NCBI GenBank assembly: GCA_016720925.1
Contig: JADKJR010000009.1
Coordinates: 1-64,000 of the forward strand
Origin: Betaproteobacteria bacterium
GTDB lineage: Bacteria > Pseudomonadota > Gammaproteobacteria > Burkholderiales > Usitatibacteraceae
Reading direction: 5' to 3'
DNA: 64,000 nt
Made by a program: the position numbers and the translations under genes. Of the stretch, positions 41,982 through 50,590 are shown piece after piece. The notes below the pieces were generated by a model that had not been told where the DNA came from, made no database searches, and saw only the letters and a program-made list of their open reading frames with translations. Positions within the stretch are counted from its first letter, which is position 1, and each line of letters opens with the position of its first letter.

Positions 41982-44171
41982 ATGAAGGTAACGACGAAAC
42001 AACGCAACATGGGGTATTCGCTTCTCGCACTCGCTGTCGCAAGCACACTTGGAACGGCATTTGCACAGCAGTCCGGCACCGCGGCGGCAAAGTCCGATGA
42101 TCCCGCCGTGCTCGATACCGTTACCGTGACCGCGCAAAAGCGCGCCCAGTCGCTCCAGGATGTGCCGATTTCCATGACGGTGATCGGTGAAGAGGCGCTC
42201 GAAAAATCGCGGATCAAAACGCTGTTTGATCTGAACCAATCGGTGCCGAATTTCGAGGCCGCTCCGCTGCCGGGCACACCTCAAATCAGCGTGCGCGGCG
42301 TCGGCGGCGGCGGCCGCAATATCGGCTTTGACACGCGCGTGGGCGTTTATCTGGACGGCATTTATCTTGGCCAGGCGCAAGCCATCAACCAGCCGCTTTT
42401 CGATATCGAGCAGGTCGAAGTGCTGCGCGGACCGCAGGGCCATCTGTTTGGCCGAAACACCGTGGCCGGCGCCGTCAACATCACTTCCCGCGCGCCTACG
42501 AAAGATTTCGAAGGCTCGTTGCGTGCGGTCGTAGGCAATTACGGCGCAGCGGAAGGTTATGCCACATTTTCCGGCGCGGTTGCCGACAAGGTGCTTGGCA
42601 AGTTTTCGATTGCCACCGAGAAACGGGATGGATACTCGACCAATCTCTTTAATGGGCAAAAGCTCGACGACTTGAGGCGCGTGACGTCCCGAGCGCAACT
42701 CGTCATCGACGCCACCAACAAACTCAAGATCAGCCTTTTCGGTGACTATTCGGATACCAAACAAAACATCGTTCTCGGCGAGCCAGTCACCAGCTTCAGT
42801 GATCGGCCGCTTCCGGCGGGCCCGTTGCCGAACCGCCAGGTCAATTTCAATACGACGCCCTATACCAATGCCCAGCTATCGGGCGCCAGCATGACCATGA
42901 ACTATGCGCTGGACAATGGCGGAACGTTGACGTCCATCACCGGCTTCCGGGACACACACCAGGATCGCACCAACGACACGGACTATAACCCGCAGGACAT
43001 TTTCCGGATCCAGTACGTTGACGACTTCACGCAGACATCGCAGGAAGTCCGCCTCGTTTCCGACAACAAGGGCAGTGCGCGTTACGTTGCCGGTCTCTAC
43101 TATTCGAAGGAGGATGCCGATACCCTGCGCAAGGCATTCAGCGGCCCCGATGCAGGGCTGATTCGCTTGCCCACCGGATTGGTTGGTACCAATGCCGGAG
43201 CAATCAACACCAAGACGACCGCGGTTTTCGGCGCCCTTGACTACGATATCACCCGCGCGCTCACGCTTAATCTCGGCGCACGCCATACCAGCGAAAAGAA
43301 GGATTTCCTCTACAACCTCAATGGCGCCGCCGCGATTGGCATCGCCACGCTCGTGGACTATCGAGATAGTCGGTCCGAAAACAAGCTGACCGGGACAGTG
43401 GGCGCGACGTTTGCGGTGAGCAAGGACATGAACCTTTATACGAAATACTCCACCGGTTTCAAGGGTGGCGGCTGGAACGCGGATTTCGTCCGGGCGGCGC
43501 AAGTGGCGGATGGACTCAATTTCAATACCGAGACGGTCAAAAGCTATGAAGTGGGCGTAAAGGGAAAACTCCTTGGCGGACGGATGCAATATGATCTCGC
43601 CGCCTTTACCAGCGAGTTCGACAATTATCAAACCTTCTTCTTCGTGCCGCTGGCAAATGGCACGGCGATCCTCCAGCTGAAAAACGCGGCCAAGGTCAAG
43701 TCGGAAGGACTGGAAGCCAGTGCCCGCGTGCGCGTCACGCAGAATTTCAGCATCGGTGGCAATGTTGGCGTGTTAAGCACCAAATACAAAAGCTTCCCGA
43801 ATGCGGGTGGACTCGGTGTGGACTTCACGGGCCAGGAGGTACCCGACACACCGAAACTGACCGTAGCCTTCAACGCCGACTACAGCATGCCCGTGCCAGC
43901 CCTGGGTGGCAGGATCGACCTGTTCGCCGATCTCAGCCATCGCGATAGCACCTTCCAGGGTGCGGGATTGCCGAAGTCATCCGCGCGCGACCTCGTCAAC
44001 ATGCGCCTGGCCTTTTCGCCAGACAATGCCAAGTGGACGGCCAGCCTGTGGGGCCGCAACTTGACGAATAAGGACTACGTCATTGCCTCGGGCCGCGATT
44101 TCCTCGGAAATAATTTCGTTACCCGCGGCGTACCGCGTATGTACGGCGTCGAGGCGAAGTACAACTTCTAG
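41982..44171 (+). CDS. TonB-dependent receptor, probable carbohydrate/glycoside uptake
   Basis: 729 residues. Signal peptide (LLALAVASTLGTAFA), TonB box (about 45-53, DTVTVTAQKR), plug domain (SVRGVGGGGRNIGFDTRVGVYLDGIYLG, FDIEQVEVLRGPQGHLFGRNTVAGAVNI in consecutive blocks) and a beta-barrel ending in Phe (MYGVEAKYNF). It is the sphingomonad/Caulobacter-type receptor often linked to sugars or aromatic glycosides. A shared operator with the rhamnose operon and an alpha-L-rhamnosidase 8 kb downstream suggest import of rhamnosides. RBS AGGAG at 41971. A strong terminator follows, so it is a single-gene transcript. Confidence 0.88.
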   Translation: MKVTTKQRNMGYSLLALAVASTLGTAFAQQSGTAAAKSDDPAVLDTVTVTAQKRAQSLQDVPISMTVIGEEALEKSRIKTLFDLNQSVPNFEAAPLPGTPQISVRGVGGGGRNIGFDTRVGVYLDGIYLGQAQAINQPLFDIEQVEVLRGPQGHLFGRNTVAGAVNITSRAPTKDFEGSLRAVVGNYGAAEGYATFSGAVADKVLGKFSIATEKRDGYSTNLFNGQKLDDLRRVTSRAQLVIDATNKLKISLFGDYSDTKQNIVLGEPVTSFSDRPLPAGPLPNRQVNFNTTPYTNAQLSGASMTMNYALDNGGTLTSITGFRDTHQDRTNDTDYNPQDIFRIQYVDDFTQTSQEVRLVSDNKGSARYVAGLYYSKEDADTLRKAFSGPDAGLIRLPTGLVGTNAGAINTKTTAVFGALDYDITRALTLNLGARHTSEKKDFLYNLNGAAAIGIATLVDYRDSRSENKLTGTVGATFAVSKDMNLYTKYSTGFKGGGWNADFVRAAQVADGLNFNTETVKSYEVGVKGKLLGGRMQYDLAAFTSEFDNYQTFFFVPLANGTAILQLKNAAKVKSEGLEASARVRVTQNFSIGGNVGVLSTKYKSFPNAGGLGVDFTGQEVPDTPKLTVAFNADYSMPVPALGGRIDLFADLSHRDSTFQGAGLPKSSARDLVNMRLAFSPDNAKWTASLWGRNLTNKDYVIASGRDFLGNNFVTRGVPRMYGVEAKYNF

Positions 44172-44200
44172 GCCGCGAATAGTCGCCAGCTGAAATCGGC

Positions 44201-44247
44201 GGCGCGGTACCCCGACCTGAAGTGGGTCGAGGCACCGCGCCGTTTTT
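44201..44247 (+). terminator. Intrinsic terminator after the TonB receptor
   Basis: GGCGCGGTACCCCGACC pairs with GGGTCGAGGCACCGCGCC across a TGAAGT loop and is followed by GTTTTTC. Confidence 0.85.
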
Positions 44248-44280
44248 CATTGTTGGACGGAATCCGGGAGGGTCATGCGG

Positions 44281-45135
44281 CTACCCGCAGTCAGCGGCGC
44301 TCAAGCGCCCCAGCCAACCGCTTACCGTCGCGATGAATTTGTCGGGCTCTTCGATGAACGGAAAGTGTCCGCTCTGTTCGAACATCGCTAATTCCGCGTC
44401 CGCGATCGAGGCTTGCAAACGTCGTCCCTGTTCGGGGGGTGTAATCCAGTCGTCACTGCCGCCAAGCACCAATGTCGGCACCGTGATCTCCGCGAGCCTC
44501 GCGACGGTACTAAACGTCGGCAGACAATTCGCGTTGGCGTGGTTCCATGCCGCCGCGCTGTAGATCGTTGCCTGATCGACAGCCCGGCCAATCTGCTCAT
44601 CATATTGTTTGAAATAAAGCGGAAGGAGTCGCATCCAGACTGCGCGCAAGTCCTCATCGCTTTCCATCGCACGGCCGAAGGCTTCGCCGAGCGCCGCCAG
44701 TTCATCCGGCTTGCCACGCGCCAACGCGTTGGCCATCGTGACCGGCGCGTAGTCCAGCGCCGGTGCGGTCGAGCAAAGTACCAACCCGGCGAGAGCGCTG
44801 CCCTCACCACCATATCGCAATGCATATTCCTGCGCCAGGAAACCCCCGTAGGAATGACCCAGCAGAATGAAGCGATCGAGGCCCAGGCGCGCGCGCAGTT
44901 GCTCGGCATCCGCCGCGAACGTTGCGTGGTCGACCGCGGACAACGACGCCGTTCTTGCTGAACGACCGTTGCCTCGATGATCGTAATAAATCAATTCGGC
45001 GCAGTCACCTAGGTGATCCAGCCATGGCCGGAAATAGGTGTGATCCAGCCCCAATCCACCGTGCATGACCAGTATCGGGATGCCGTTGCCATGACGTTCA
45101 ACGTAGAGTTCCGTGCCGTTGATGCTTGCGTGCAT
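44281..45135 (-). CDS. Alpha/beta fold hydrolase (prolyl-iminopeptidase-like)
   Basis: 284 residues from ATG 45135. LVMHGGLGLDHTYFRPWLD (oxyanion region), YYDHRGNGRS, the nucleophile elbow LLGHSYGGFLAQEYALRYG, the acid in LVLGGSDDWITPPEQG and the histidine in FEQSGHFPFIEEP form a complete catalytic triad. The pattern recalls proline iminopeptidases and similar esterases. It lies 31 bp after the PvdQ-type acylase in the same direction. The open frame overlaps that gene upstream, but the extra part is a shadow. Confidence 0.87.
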   Translation of the reverse strand: MHASINGTELYVERHGNGIPILVMHGGLGLDHTYFRPWLDHLGDCAELIYYDHRGNGRSARTASLSAVDHATFAADAEQLRARLGLDRFILLGHSYGGFLAQEYALRYGGEGSALAGLVLCSTAPALDYAPVTMANALARGKPDELAALGEAFGRAMESDEDLRAVWMRLLPLYFKQYDEQIGRAVDQATIYSAAAWNHANANCLPTFSTVARLAEITVPTLVLGGSDDWITPPEQGRRLQASIADAELAMFEQSGHFPFIEEPDKFIATVSGWLGRLSAADCG

Positions 45136-45166
45136 CGTGTGTGACCGGTGTTCGCCCCGTCTCGGG

Positions 45167-47602
45167 TCAGCGACGAAGCTGCAATGCCGGCCCGACCGCT
45201 TGCGCATCAATATCGCGCGGATGAAAAGGCAAATCGAGCCACTGCTTGCGCGAAAATGCCGGCAACTGATCGTAGGCGTATGGCGAAGCGGGGTCGCTGC
45301 TCTGGCCATAAGTGAGCAGGCCCTGCGCAAGCGGACCGCGATCATTAAAGGTAACGGTTTGCAGATAGCTCGCGCCGAAATCCACAATGAAACCGTGTTC
45401 GGTTACCGCCGCCGGGCCGAACATGCCAACCTTGTTCAACACGCCCTCGAATTCTGCGCCGCCGTGGATCTCGATTCGGCCGCCAACACTTGTGTTCCGG
45501 TATTGCACCGTGCCCAGCGTGGCATCAGGCTTGAAGCCCGCTTTCTTCATGGCTTGAACCGATTTCACAAATGCATCAATCACCTTCTCGCGCACCACGT
45601 TGTCGCCGAGATTCAGGCCGGCTGGCGTGTTGACCGGATCGACCGCGTTGAACGGAACGCGCCAGACATTGGGGATCTCGCTGGCAACGCGCCAGAACTC
45701 CTTGAACAGCGGCGCGCCGCGCGAATCGACGTTGTTGTTATGATCCCAGCCTTGCAAGGCCGCGCAACCCTCTTTCATGTCGCCGTCGTTCGTGTTTGTG
45801 CATGTGGACAGAAGATCGCTGACCACCAGTTGTGCCGCCTTGTTGCGATTGCGGAAAAGCACGGCCTGCACTTCAGCGGGGCCGATCTTGTCGCCGCTTA
45901 AACCATCCTTGCCTGAAAGTCGCGCACGGATTTCCTCGATGCCGCTTCGGGTTCTTAGCCGCTGCGGGATATTGATCTGGCCCACCATGGGCGAAATATT
46001 CGGGATCATGACAGCGGGATTGCTGAGCCAATAGCTGTCGTTGCTGTTCTGCACCCAGTCATTCCGGATCATGACCGGCATGCGATTGGGAGGGATCAAT
46101 CCCGGCACCGGCGCGGCAGGATCGCGGTGCCAGTCGCAACTGCTTCGCGAGCCATCGAGGACCACGATATCCGCTGAGGCGAACAATGCGGCCGCCGCCT
46201 TGGATGGCACGCAGCGCTGCAACTGTTCATCGGTGATGTCCGGGACAACGGACAAATCGGCATACATGACTTGTCCGTGCCGGTCCGCGGCGATGGTGTT
46301 CACCCAGGGAATGCCGGAATTGCCAAGTGCCGCGCGCAATTCCTCAACGCTGCGTGCCTTATTCATCGCGATCCAAGTATCTGCGGAACGGACGTTGGAC
46401 GCATTGGCGTCCTTGATCGCGTAGGCGGTCGTGTTACTCCATGTCAGTCCCCGGCGCGGCATCACCAGGATCGGTCCCCAGACGGAGGTCCACATCGTCT
46501 GCGTTTTCCTGGCAGGCTTGCCATCCGCGCCCAGCGTTTCGATTTCGATCATTCTGCGACCCATTTTTCTTGATACGCCATCGACAAGGTAGGCGGTCGG
46601 ATCTTTTGGATCAAGCGTCAACTCATGCAGCGTAATCCGCTTCCCGGTCGACACGGTATGCGTCCACGCAACGTCTTTGTTGAAACCGATCAGCACGAAA
46701 CCGGCGTGGCCGATGGACGCGCCCATCACATCGAGCTCACCGGGTATGACGAGGTGCATTTGCCAGAAACGGTTGGTCCCCGCCCAGGGGAAATGTGGAT
46801 TGCCAAGCAACAATCCGCGCCCATTGGGTGTGGCGTCCTTGCCGAAGGCCCAGCCGTTGGAACCCAGCATGACATCTTCATCCACCGGATTGGCATCTGT
46901 CAGAGACTTATCCGCAGGAGGAGACATGTCCCCATTGGATGTTGCCGCCGTCGCAATGGTTGTGGAGGGCGGCTGCGCGGCCAGCAGTGCATCGGCCAGA
47001 AAGCCGCTGCCGATCTGAATCATCGTCAGCTCCTGCAAGCGATGAAAATCGCCTTCGCTCATCGGCCGGACCCATGCGGCGCCGCGGCATGCAAGCGGCA
47101 ATCCGCTTGTTCCGGTGTCCCCAAGATAACGATTGAAGCCTGCAACGTAACCGCGCGCCGCCGCTTGGGCATTGGCGCTGGCGGTGCGATTGGCCGCCAG
47201 CAGTATTGCGTCATCCATGTGAAAACGAATAAAGAAATCGATCTGCTCATTTGGCAGCTGGCGCAGCCCCAGCAATCCACGCGCACCAGCGCCAAAGAAC
47301 TTTGAGCGCTCGCCGCGCACGGTCACCAACTGATCCGCCGTCTGACAAACGTTGTCCTGCGCATGCGCGTAGGCAATCCCGTACGCGATACCCTCGTAAT
47401 CACGTGCGGTGATATGCGCGATACCGTGCTTTGTTCGCTGGATTTGAACCGTCTTGTCGGCGCCAGTGATGGTCGTGGCACAACCTGCTGCGATGGCAAC
47501 AATGGCGGCGATGGCGATATAGAAAAACGCGTGAGAAGGAGACCGCTGGAAAAGTGGGTTCAATTTATCCTCTATTGGAAATTTTCTATTGATGGCCTGC
47601 AT
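45167..47602 (-). CDS. Penicillin acylase family lipoprotein (PvdQ/aculeacin acylase type)
   Basis: 811 residues. A lipobox-like signal (IAAIVAIAAGC, about 32-42) suggests membrane anchoring. The alpha part begins with IQRTKHGIAHITARDYEGIAYG. The beta chain should start at the Ser of MLGSNGWAFGKDATPNGRGLL, the autocatalytic N-terminal nucleophile; HFPWAGTNRFWQMHL and DVMGASIGHAGFVLIGFN follow. These motifs match the PvdQ/QuiP/aculeacin A acylase branch, which removes long acyl chains from amides such as AHLs or lipopeptides. Its start overlaps the 3' end of the upstream hydrolase gene by 31 bp. Confidence 0.9.
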   Translation of the reverse strand: MQAINRKFPIEDKLNPLFQRSPSHAFFYIAIAAIVAIAAGCATTITGADKTVQIQRTKHGIAHITARDYEGIAYGIAYAHAQDNVCQTADQLVTVRGERSKFFGAGARGLLGLRQLPNEQIDFFIRFHMDDAILLAANRTASANAQAAARGYVAGFNRYLGDTGTSGLPLACRGAAWVRPMSEGDFHRLQELTMIQIGSGFLADALLAAQPPSTTIATAATSNGDMSPPADKSLTDANPVDEDVMLGSNGWAFGKDATPNGRGLLLGNPHFPWAGTNRFWQMHLVIPGELDVMGASIGHAGFVLIGFNKDVAWTHTVSTGKRITLHELTLDPKDPTAYLVDGVSRKMGRRMIEIETLGADGKPARKTQTMWTSVWGPILVMPRRGLTWSNTTAYAIKDANASNVRSADTWIAMNKARSVEELRAALGNSGIPWVNTIAADRHGQVMYADLSVVPDITDEQLQRCVPSKAAAALFASADIVVLDGSRSSCDWHRDPAAPVPGLIPPNRMPVMIRNDWVQNSNDSYWLSNPAVMIPNISPMVGQINIPQRLRTRSGIEEIRARLSGKDGLSGDKIGPAEVQAVLFRNRNKAAQLVVSDLLSTCTNTNDGDMKEGCAALQGWDHNNNVDSRGAPLFKEFWRVASEIPNVWRVPFNAVDPVNTPAGLNLGDNVVREKVIDAFVKSVQAMKKAGFKPDATLGTVQYRNTSVGGRIEIHGGAEFEGVLNKVGMFGPAAVTEHGFIVDFGASYLQTVTFNDRGPLAQGLLTYGQSSDPASPYAYDQLPAFSRKQWLDLPFHPRDIDAQAVGPALQLRR

Positions 47603-48615
47603 GGCGGCGAGAGCGGTTTCATGCGCACTTGATGGTACACAACGTACTTAAACCCCAGCATTTGCGCGCCTTTCAGACTTCTTTTAGCCTGGAAGGCGCG
47701 CCAATGCTGGGGTTTAATCAAATTATGGACAAGGTCCGATCGCAAATGAACAACGAAAAATGCAACGGTTGCCGCGCGAGACGTCGCAGCGACCGCTTTG
47801 TTTTCCGCCATCAATACCTTGCCGCCTTTGCCGAGATGCGAGAACGGATCCTCGATCGTTATCGCCGGCTCGGTCCGCTCCCAGCCGTGACCGGCGTTGG
47901 GATAGAGCTTCAAGGTGATGAGTCGGCTTGCCGGTTCACCGAGCGATTTCACCAGCGCGGGGCAGGTTTCCGGCACGTCATACGTATCCATTTCACCCGC
48001 CTGCAACAGGACTGGCGCGCCGGTAAATTCCTTGAACTCATAGCCCGGCACGCGGTTATAGACCCAGCAAACCGGATAATTCGGCGCATGTGCGGCGAAC
48101 TTCAAGTCCTTGCCCAGGTATTTCTCGCTGTAGGGCTTGGTCGCGGTGAGCATCGAAACCACGCCGCCCCAGCTGAATCCGGTGATGCCGATCCGTTTCG
48201 CGTCGATCGCGGGATTCGCAGCGAGCAACTTGAAGGCGCCATATGCATCCGGCAAAGTCAGCGGGACGCCCTTGGGCCGGTCTGCCGGGCTGGCAATGCC
48301 ACGCGCCGTCCACATATCGATCTCCAACGTCGCAATGCCGGCGTTATTGAGTTCCATTGCGTAGGAAATGCCGCGACTATCGATGCCCGAGGAGCCATGC
48401 ACAATCACCACCGCCGGCATCGGACGCGGCGCATTGATCGGCTCGCGCAGGACGGCCGCCTCCGCCAGGGGTTTGGCGGGGTCGAGGGTCTGAAATGAAA
48501 CGTAGGACACCTTGATCGGTGCCGCATTTTTTTCGGGCGGGTGCGCCGGCATATGTGAACACGCCTGCAGCGCCACGATGACGCCCGGGATAACGATTGC
48601 GCGCAAATTGGTCAT
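47572..48615 (-). CDS. Dienelactone hydrolase family lipoprotein with repeat-derived C-terminus
   Basis: 347 residues. A lipoprotein-like signal (IPGVIVALQAC, Cys19) leads to a DLH-type alpha/beta hydrolase: VVIVHGSSGIDSRGI, nucleophile elbow GITGFSWGGVVSM, a Cys/Asp region (APVLLQAGEMDTYDVPETC) and NAGHGWER. The enzymatic part ends near residue 295. The 22 codons KPQHWRAFQAKRSLKGAQ plus MLGF are encoded exactly by the 66-bp palindrome at 47650-47715, and 26 more codons follow into the next gene. The DLH family hydrolyses lactones and esters. Confidence 0.82.
   Translation of the reverse strand: MTNLRAIVIPGVIVALQACSHMPAHPPEKNAAPIKVSYVSFQTLDPAKPLAEAAVLREPINAPRPMPAVVIVHGSSGIDSRGISYAMELNNAGIATLEIDMWTARGIASPADRPKGVPLTLPDAYGAFKLLAANPAIDAKRIGITGFSWGGVVSMLTATKPYSEKYLGKDLKFAAHAPNYPVCWVYNRVPGYEFKEFTGAPVLLQAGEMDTYDVPETCPALVKSLGEPASRLITLKLYPNAGHGWERTEPAITIEDPFSHLGKGGKVLMAENKAVAATSRAATVAFFVVHLRSDLVHNLIKPQHWRAFQAKRSLKGAQMLGFKYVVYHQVRMKPLSPPCRPSIENFQ
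47650..47715. repeat. 66-bp palindromic repeat, copy 5, inside a coding region
   Basis: AAACCCCAGCATTTGCGCGC at the left, GGCGCGCCAATGCTGGGGTTT's last 20 bases at the right; the outer arms are almost perfectly complementary. It is read in frame as 22 codons of the DLH gene and lies 48 bp upstream of the acylase start. Confidence 0.85.
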
Positions 48616-48697
48616 GATTTTTCGCCGTTGTTGGATAGGTCAGTAATTGAGATGCTGGCTAGCGTGACTGCCTGCACAGAGAAACGCCGCGCGCGGC

Positions 48698-49159
48698 CTA
48701 TTTATCCACGGCTGCGATGCATTCGACTTCAAGCCGCCCGCCCAGGGCAAGTCCGTTAGCGCCAAAGGCACTTCGCGCCGGAAATCGGTTAGCGAAATAG
48801 GTTCGGTAGATATCATTGAACGTGCCCCATTCGGCCATGTCGGCCAGCATGACCGTACATTTGACGATATTGCTCATCGCGTAGCCGTGCGATTCGAGGG
48901 TGGTCTTGATGTTTTCCATCGTTTGCTTGGCTTCGGCCTTGATGCCGCCCGGCACAAGTTTCAACGTTCCAGGCGCGACGCCAATCTGGCCGGAAAGGTA
49001 GATCGTATTGCCAACCCGTACCGCCTCTGAGAATGGCAGGGTGGTCGGCAGCACTTTGCCAGAATTGAGGAACTCGATGGTCGTGGAGGGCGCGGCAAAC
49101 AACGATTGCGCGGCCAGAACGCATAGCGAGGCCAGGAACGTAGCTAAAACCTGTTTCAT
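48698..49159 (-). CDS. RidA family protein with signal peptide
   Basis: 153 residues. A signal peptide (FLASLCVLAAQSLFA) precedes a standard RidA/YjgF/UK114 domain: LPFSEAVRVGNTIYLSGQIG, GGIKAEAKQTMENIKTTLE, KCTVMLADMAEWGTFNDIYRTYF-type helix and the C-terminal GGRLEVECIAAVDK. RidA deaminates reactive enamines/imines. Most are cytosolic, so export here points to a specialised role. ATG 49159 has AAAGGAG upstream; the longer open frame beyond is not conserved. It may be co-transcribed with the DLH gene. Confidence 0.88.
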   Translation of the reverse strand: MKQVLATFLASLCVLAAQSLFAAPSTTIEFLNSGKVLPTTLPFSEAVRVGNTIYLSGQIGVAPGTLKLVPGGIKAEAKQTMENIKTTLESHGYAMSNIVKCTVMLADMAEWGTFNDIYRTYFANRFPARSAFGANGLALGGRLEVECIAAVDK

Positions 49160-49339
49160 GCCTTTCTCCTTTTTCTCTTTGGTGGAATTCCTCAAGAATA
49201 CAGGCAAATTTGCGCTATTTGTCAATTTCAGCTCAAAATGCTGCATGAATGAGCAAAGTCGATCAGCGCAGCGTTTTCTGCCCCACGGCAACGCGCTGAG
49301 CATGTTGGGCGGGCAGTCCGCCGATAAGCGAGGCACGCC

Positions 49340-50590
49340 TTGAATGAAAACCAGCCAATAGAATCAAGTGTCGGTACTTGGTGTGCCAGCCCTGCGGCGC
49401 CCACCTACTTCATTCCGGTCGAGTTCATTCCCGCGCCTTTCCCGATCCAGGGAACCATTCGCTATCGTCTGCGGGTCAGCGCCGGCGGATCACGATTGCG
49501 TCTGCGGCTATCCAACGAAGCGGGCGACCGGGCCCTGATGATCGGTGGGGCAAGCATCGGCCTTGCGTGCGAAACCGCCGCCTGCATCCAGAAGGGGACG
49601 GTCGCACGCGTGAGTTTCAGCTGCCTGCCGACCGCGCGCATTCTCCCCGGCGCGGTTATCGTCAGTGATCCGATCGATCTGCAAGTCGCGCATCATGGCG
49701 ACCTCATTGTCAGTTTGTACTTGCCGCAGCCGTTCATGGCTGCCCAGGGCGGCGACACGCACAAGGCGGCCTTAAGTGCCGGCCAGGATAACGTGATGTC
49801 GACCGACTGGCCCGATGCGACATCAATCAATGTGCGACCGATCGTGTCGGCCGTTACCATCGTCCCATTGCGGCCCACGCGGACCGTTGTCACGTTGGGC
49901 GATTCCATTACCGATGGCAGCACCGACGCAACAGGCTGCATGCCCTTCGCTTTTCGGGGCTGGCCGGATATTCTTGCGCAGCGACTCAATACCCGCGCCG
50001 CCGCGGATGAAAAGGCCAGCGTGCCACCGGGTAAGGAGATCACGGCGTACAGCGTCGTCAATGCCGGCATCGGCGGTAATTGTCTGCTCAAGAACTTCAT
50101 TGGCATCCACGCATTGGCCCGCCTTGACCGGGATGTATTTGCGATCCCCGGCGTCAGCCACATGATTGTGCTGGAAGGCCTCAATGACATTGGGATTGGC
50201 GGCAGGACGATCGATGGACTCACCTACCCGAACGTCAGCGCCGACGAGTTGATTGCGGGCTACCGGCAAATCATCGAACGCGCCCACGAACAAGGCATCA
50301 AGGTGATCGGCGCGACGCTGCCACCGTTTCGCGATGCCTTCTATTTCCTCGACGAAAAGGAACTGGTGCGCCAGGCAGTGAATGACTGGATACGCAACGC
50401 GGCGGCGTTTGATGGCCTCATTGATTTTGACCGCGTATTGCACGACCCACGCGACCCGAGCCGGTTGCGAGCCGATTTCGACACGGGCGACCACTTGCAT
50501 CCCAACATGGTCGCTTTCAGGGCGATGGGCGACGCCATCGACCTTGAGATGTTTGCGTCGTTTGCGTCCACAGTCGAGTCGATCAAATGA
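49340..50590 (+). CDS. SGNH/GDSL hydrolase (two-domain carbohydrate esterase-like)
   Basis: 416 residues with no signal peptide. Residues 1-170 form a beta-rich domain (GTWCASPAAPTYFIP, GTIRYRLRVSAGGSRLRLRLS). The SGNH domain follows: block I VVTLGDSITDGS near 188, block II VNAGIGGNCLL, block III VLEGLNDIG and block V DHLHPNMVAFRAMG, so Ser, Gly, Asn and Asp/His are all present. Related proteins deacetylate or deacylate carbohydrates. The stop overlaps the MFS start (ATGA), so it heads the operon with transporter and rhamnosidase. Confidence 0.87.
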   Translation: MNENQPIESSVGTWCASPAAPTYFIPVEFIPAPFPIQGTIRYRLRVSAGGSRLRLRLSNEAGDRALMIGGASIGLACETAACIQKGTVARVSFSCLPTARILPGAVIVSDPIDLQVAHHGDLIVSLYLPQPFMAAQGGDTHKAALSAGQDNVMSTDWPDATSINVRPIVSAVTIVPLRPTRTVVTLGDSITDGSTDATGCMPFAFRGWPDILAQRLNTRAAADEKASVPPGKEITAYSVVNAGIGGNCLLKNFIGIHALARLDRDVFAIPGVSHMIVLEGLNDIGIGGRTIDGLTYPNVSADELIAGYRQIIERAHEQGIKVIGATLPPFRDAFYFLDEKELVRQAVNDWIRNAAAFDGLIDFDRVLHDPRDPSRLRADFDTGDHLHPNMVAFRAMGDAIDLEMFASFASTVESIK

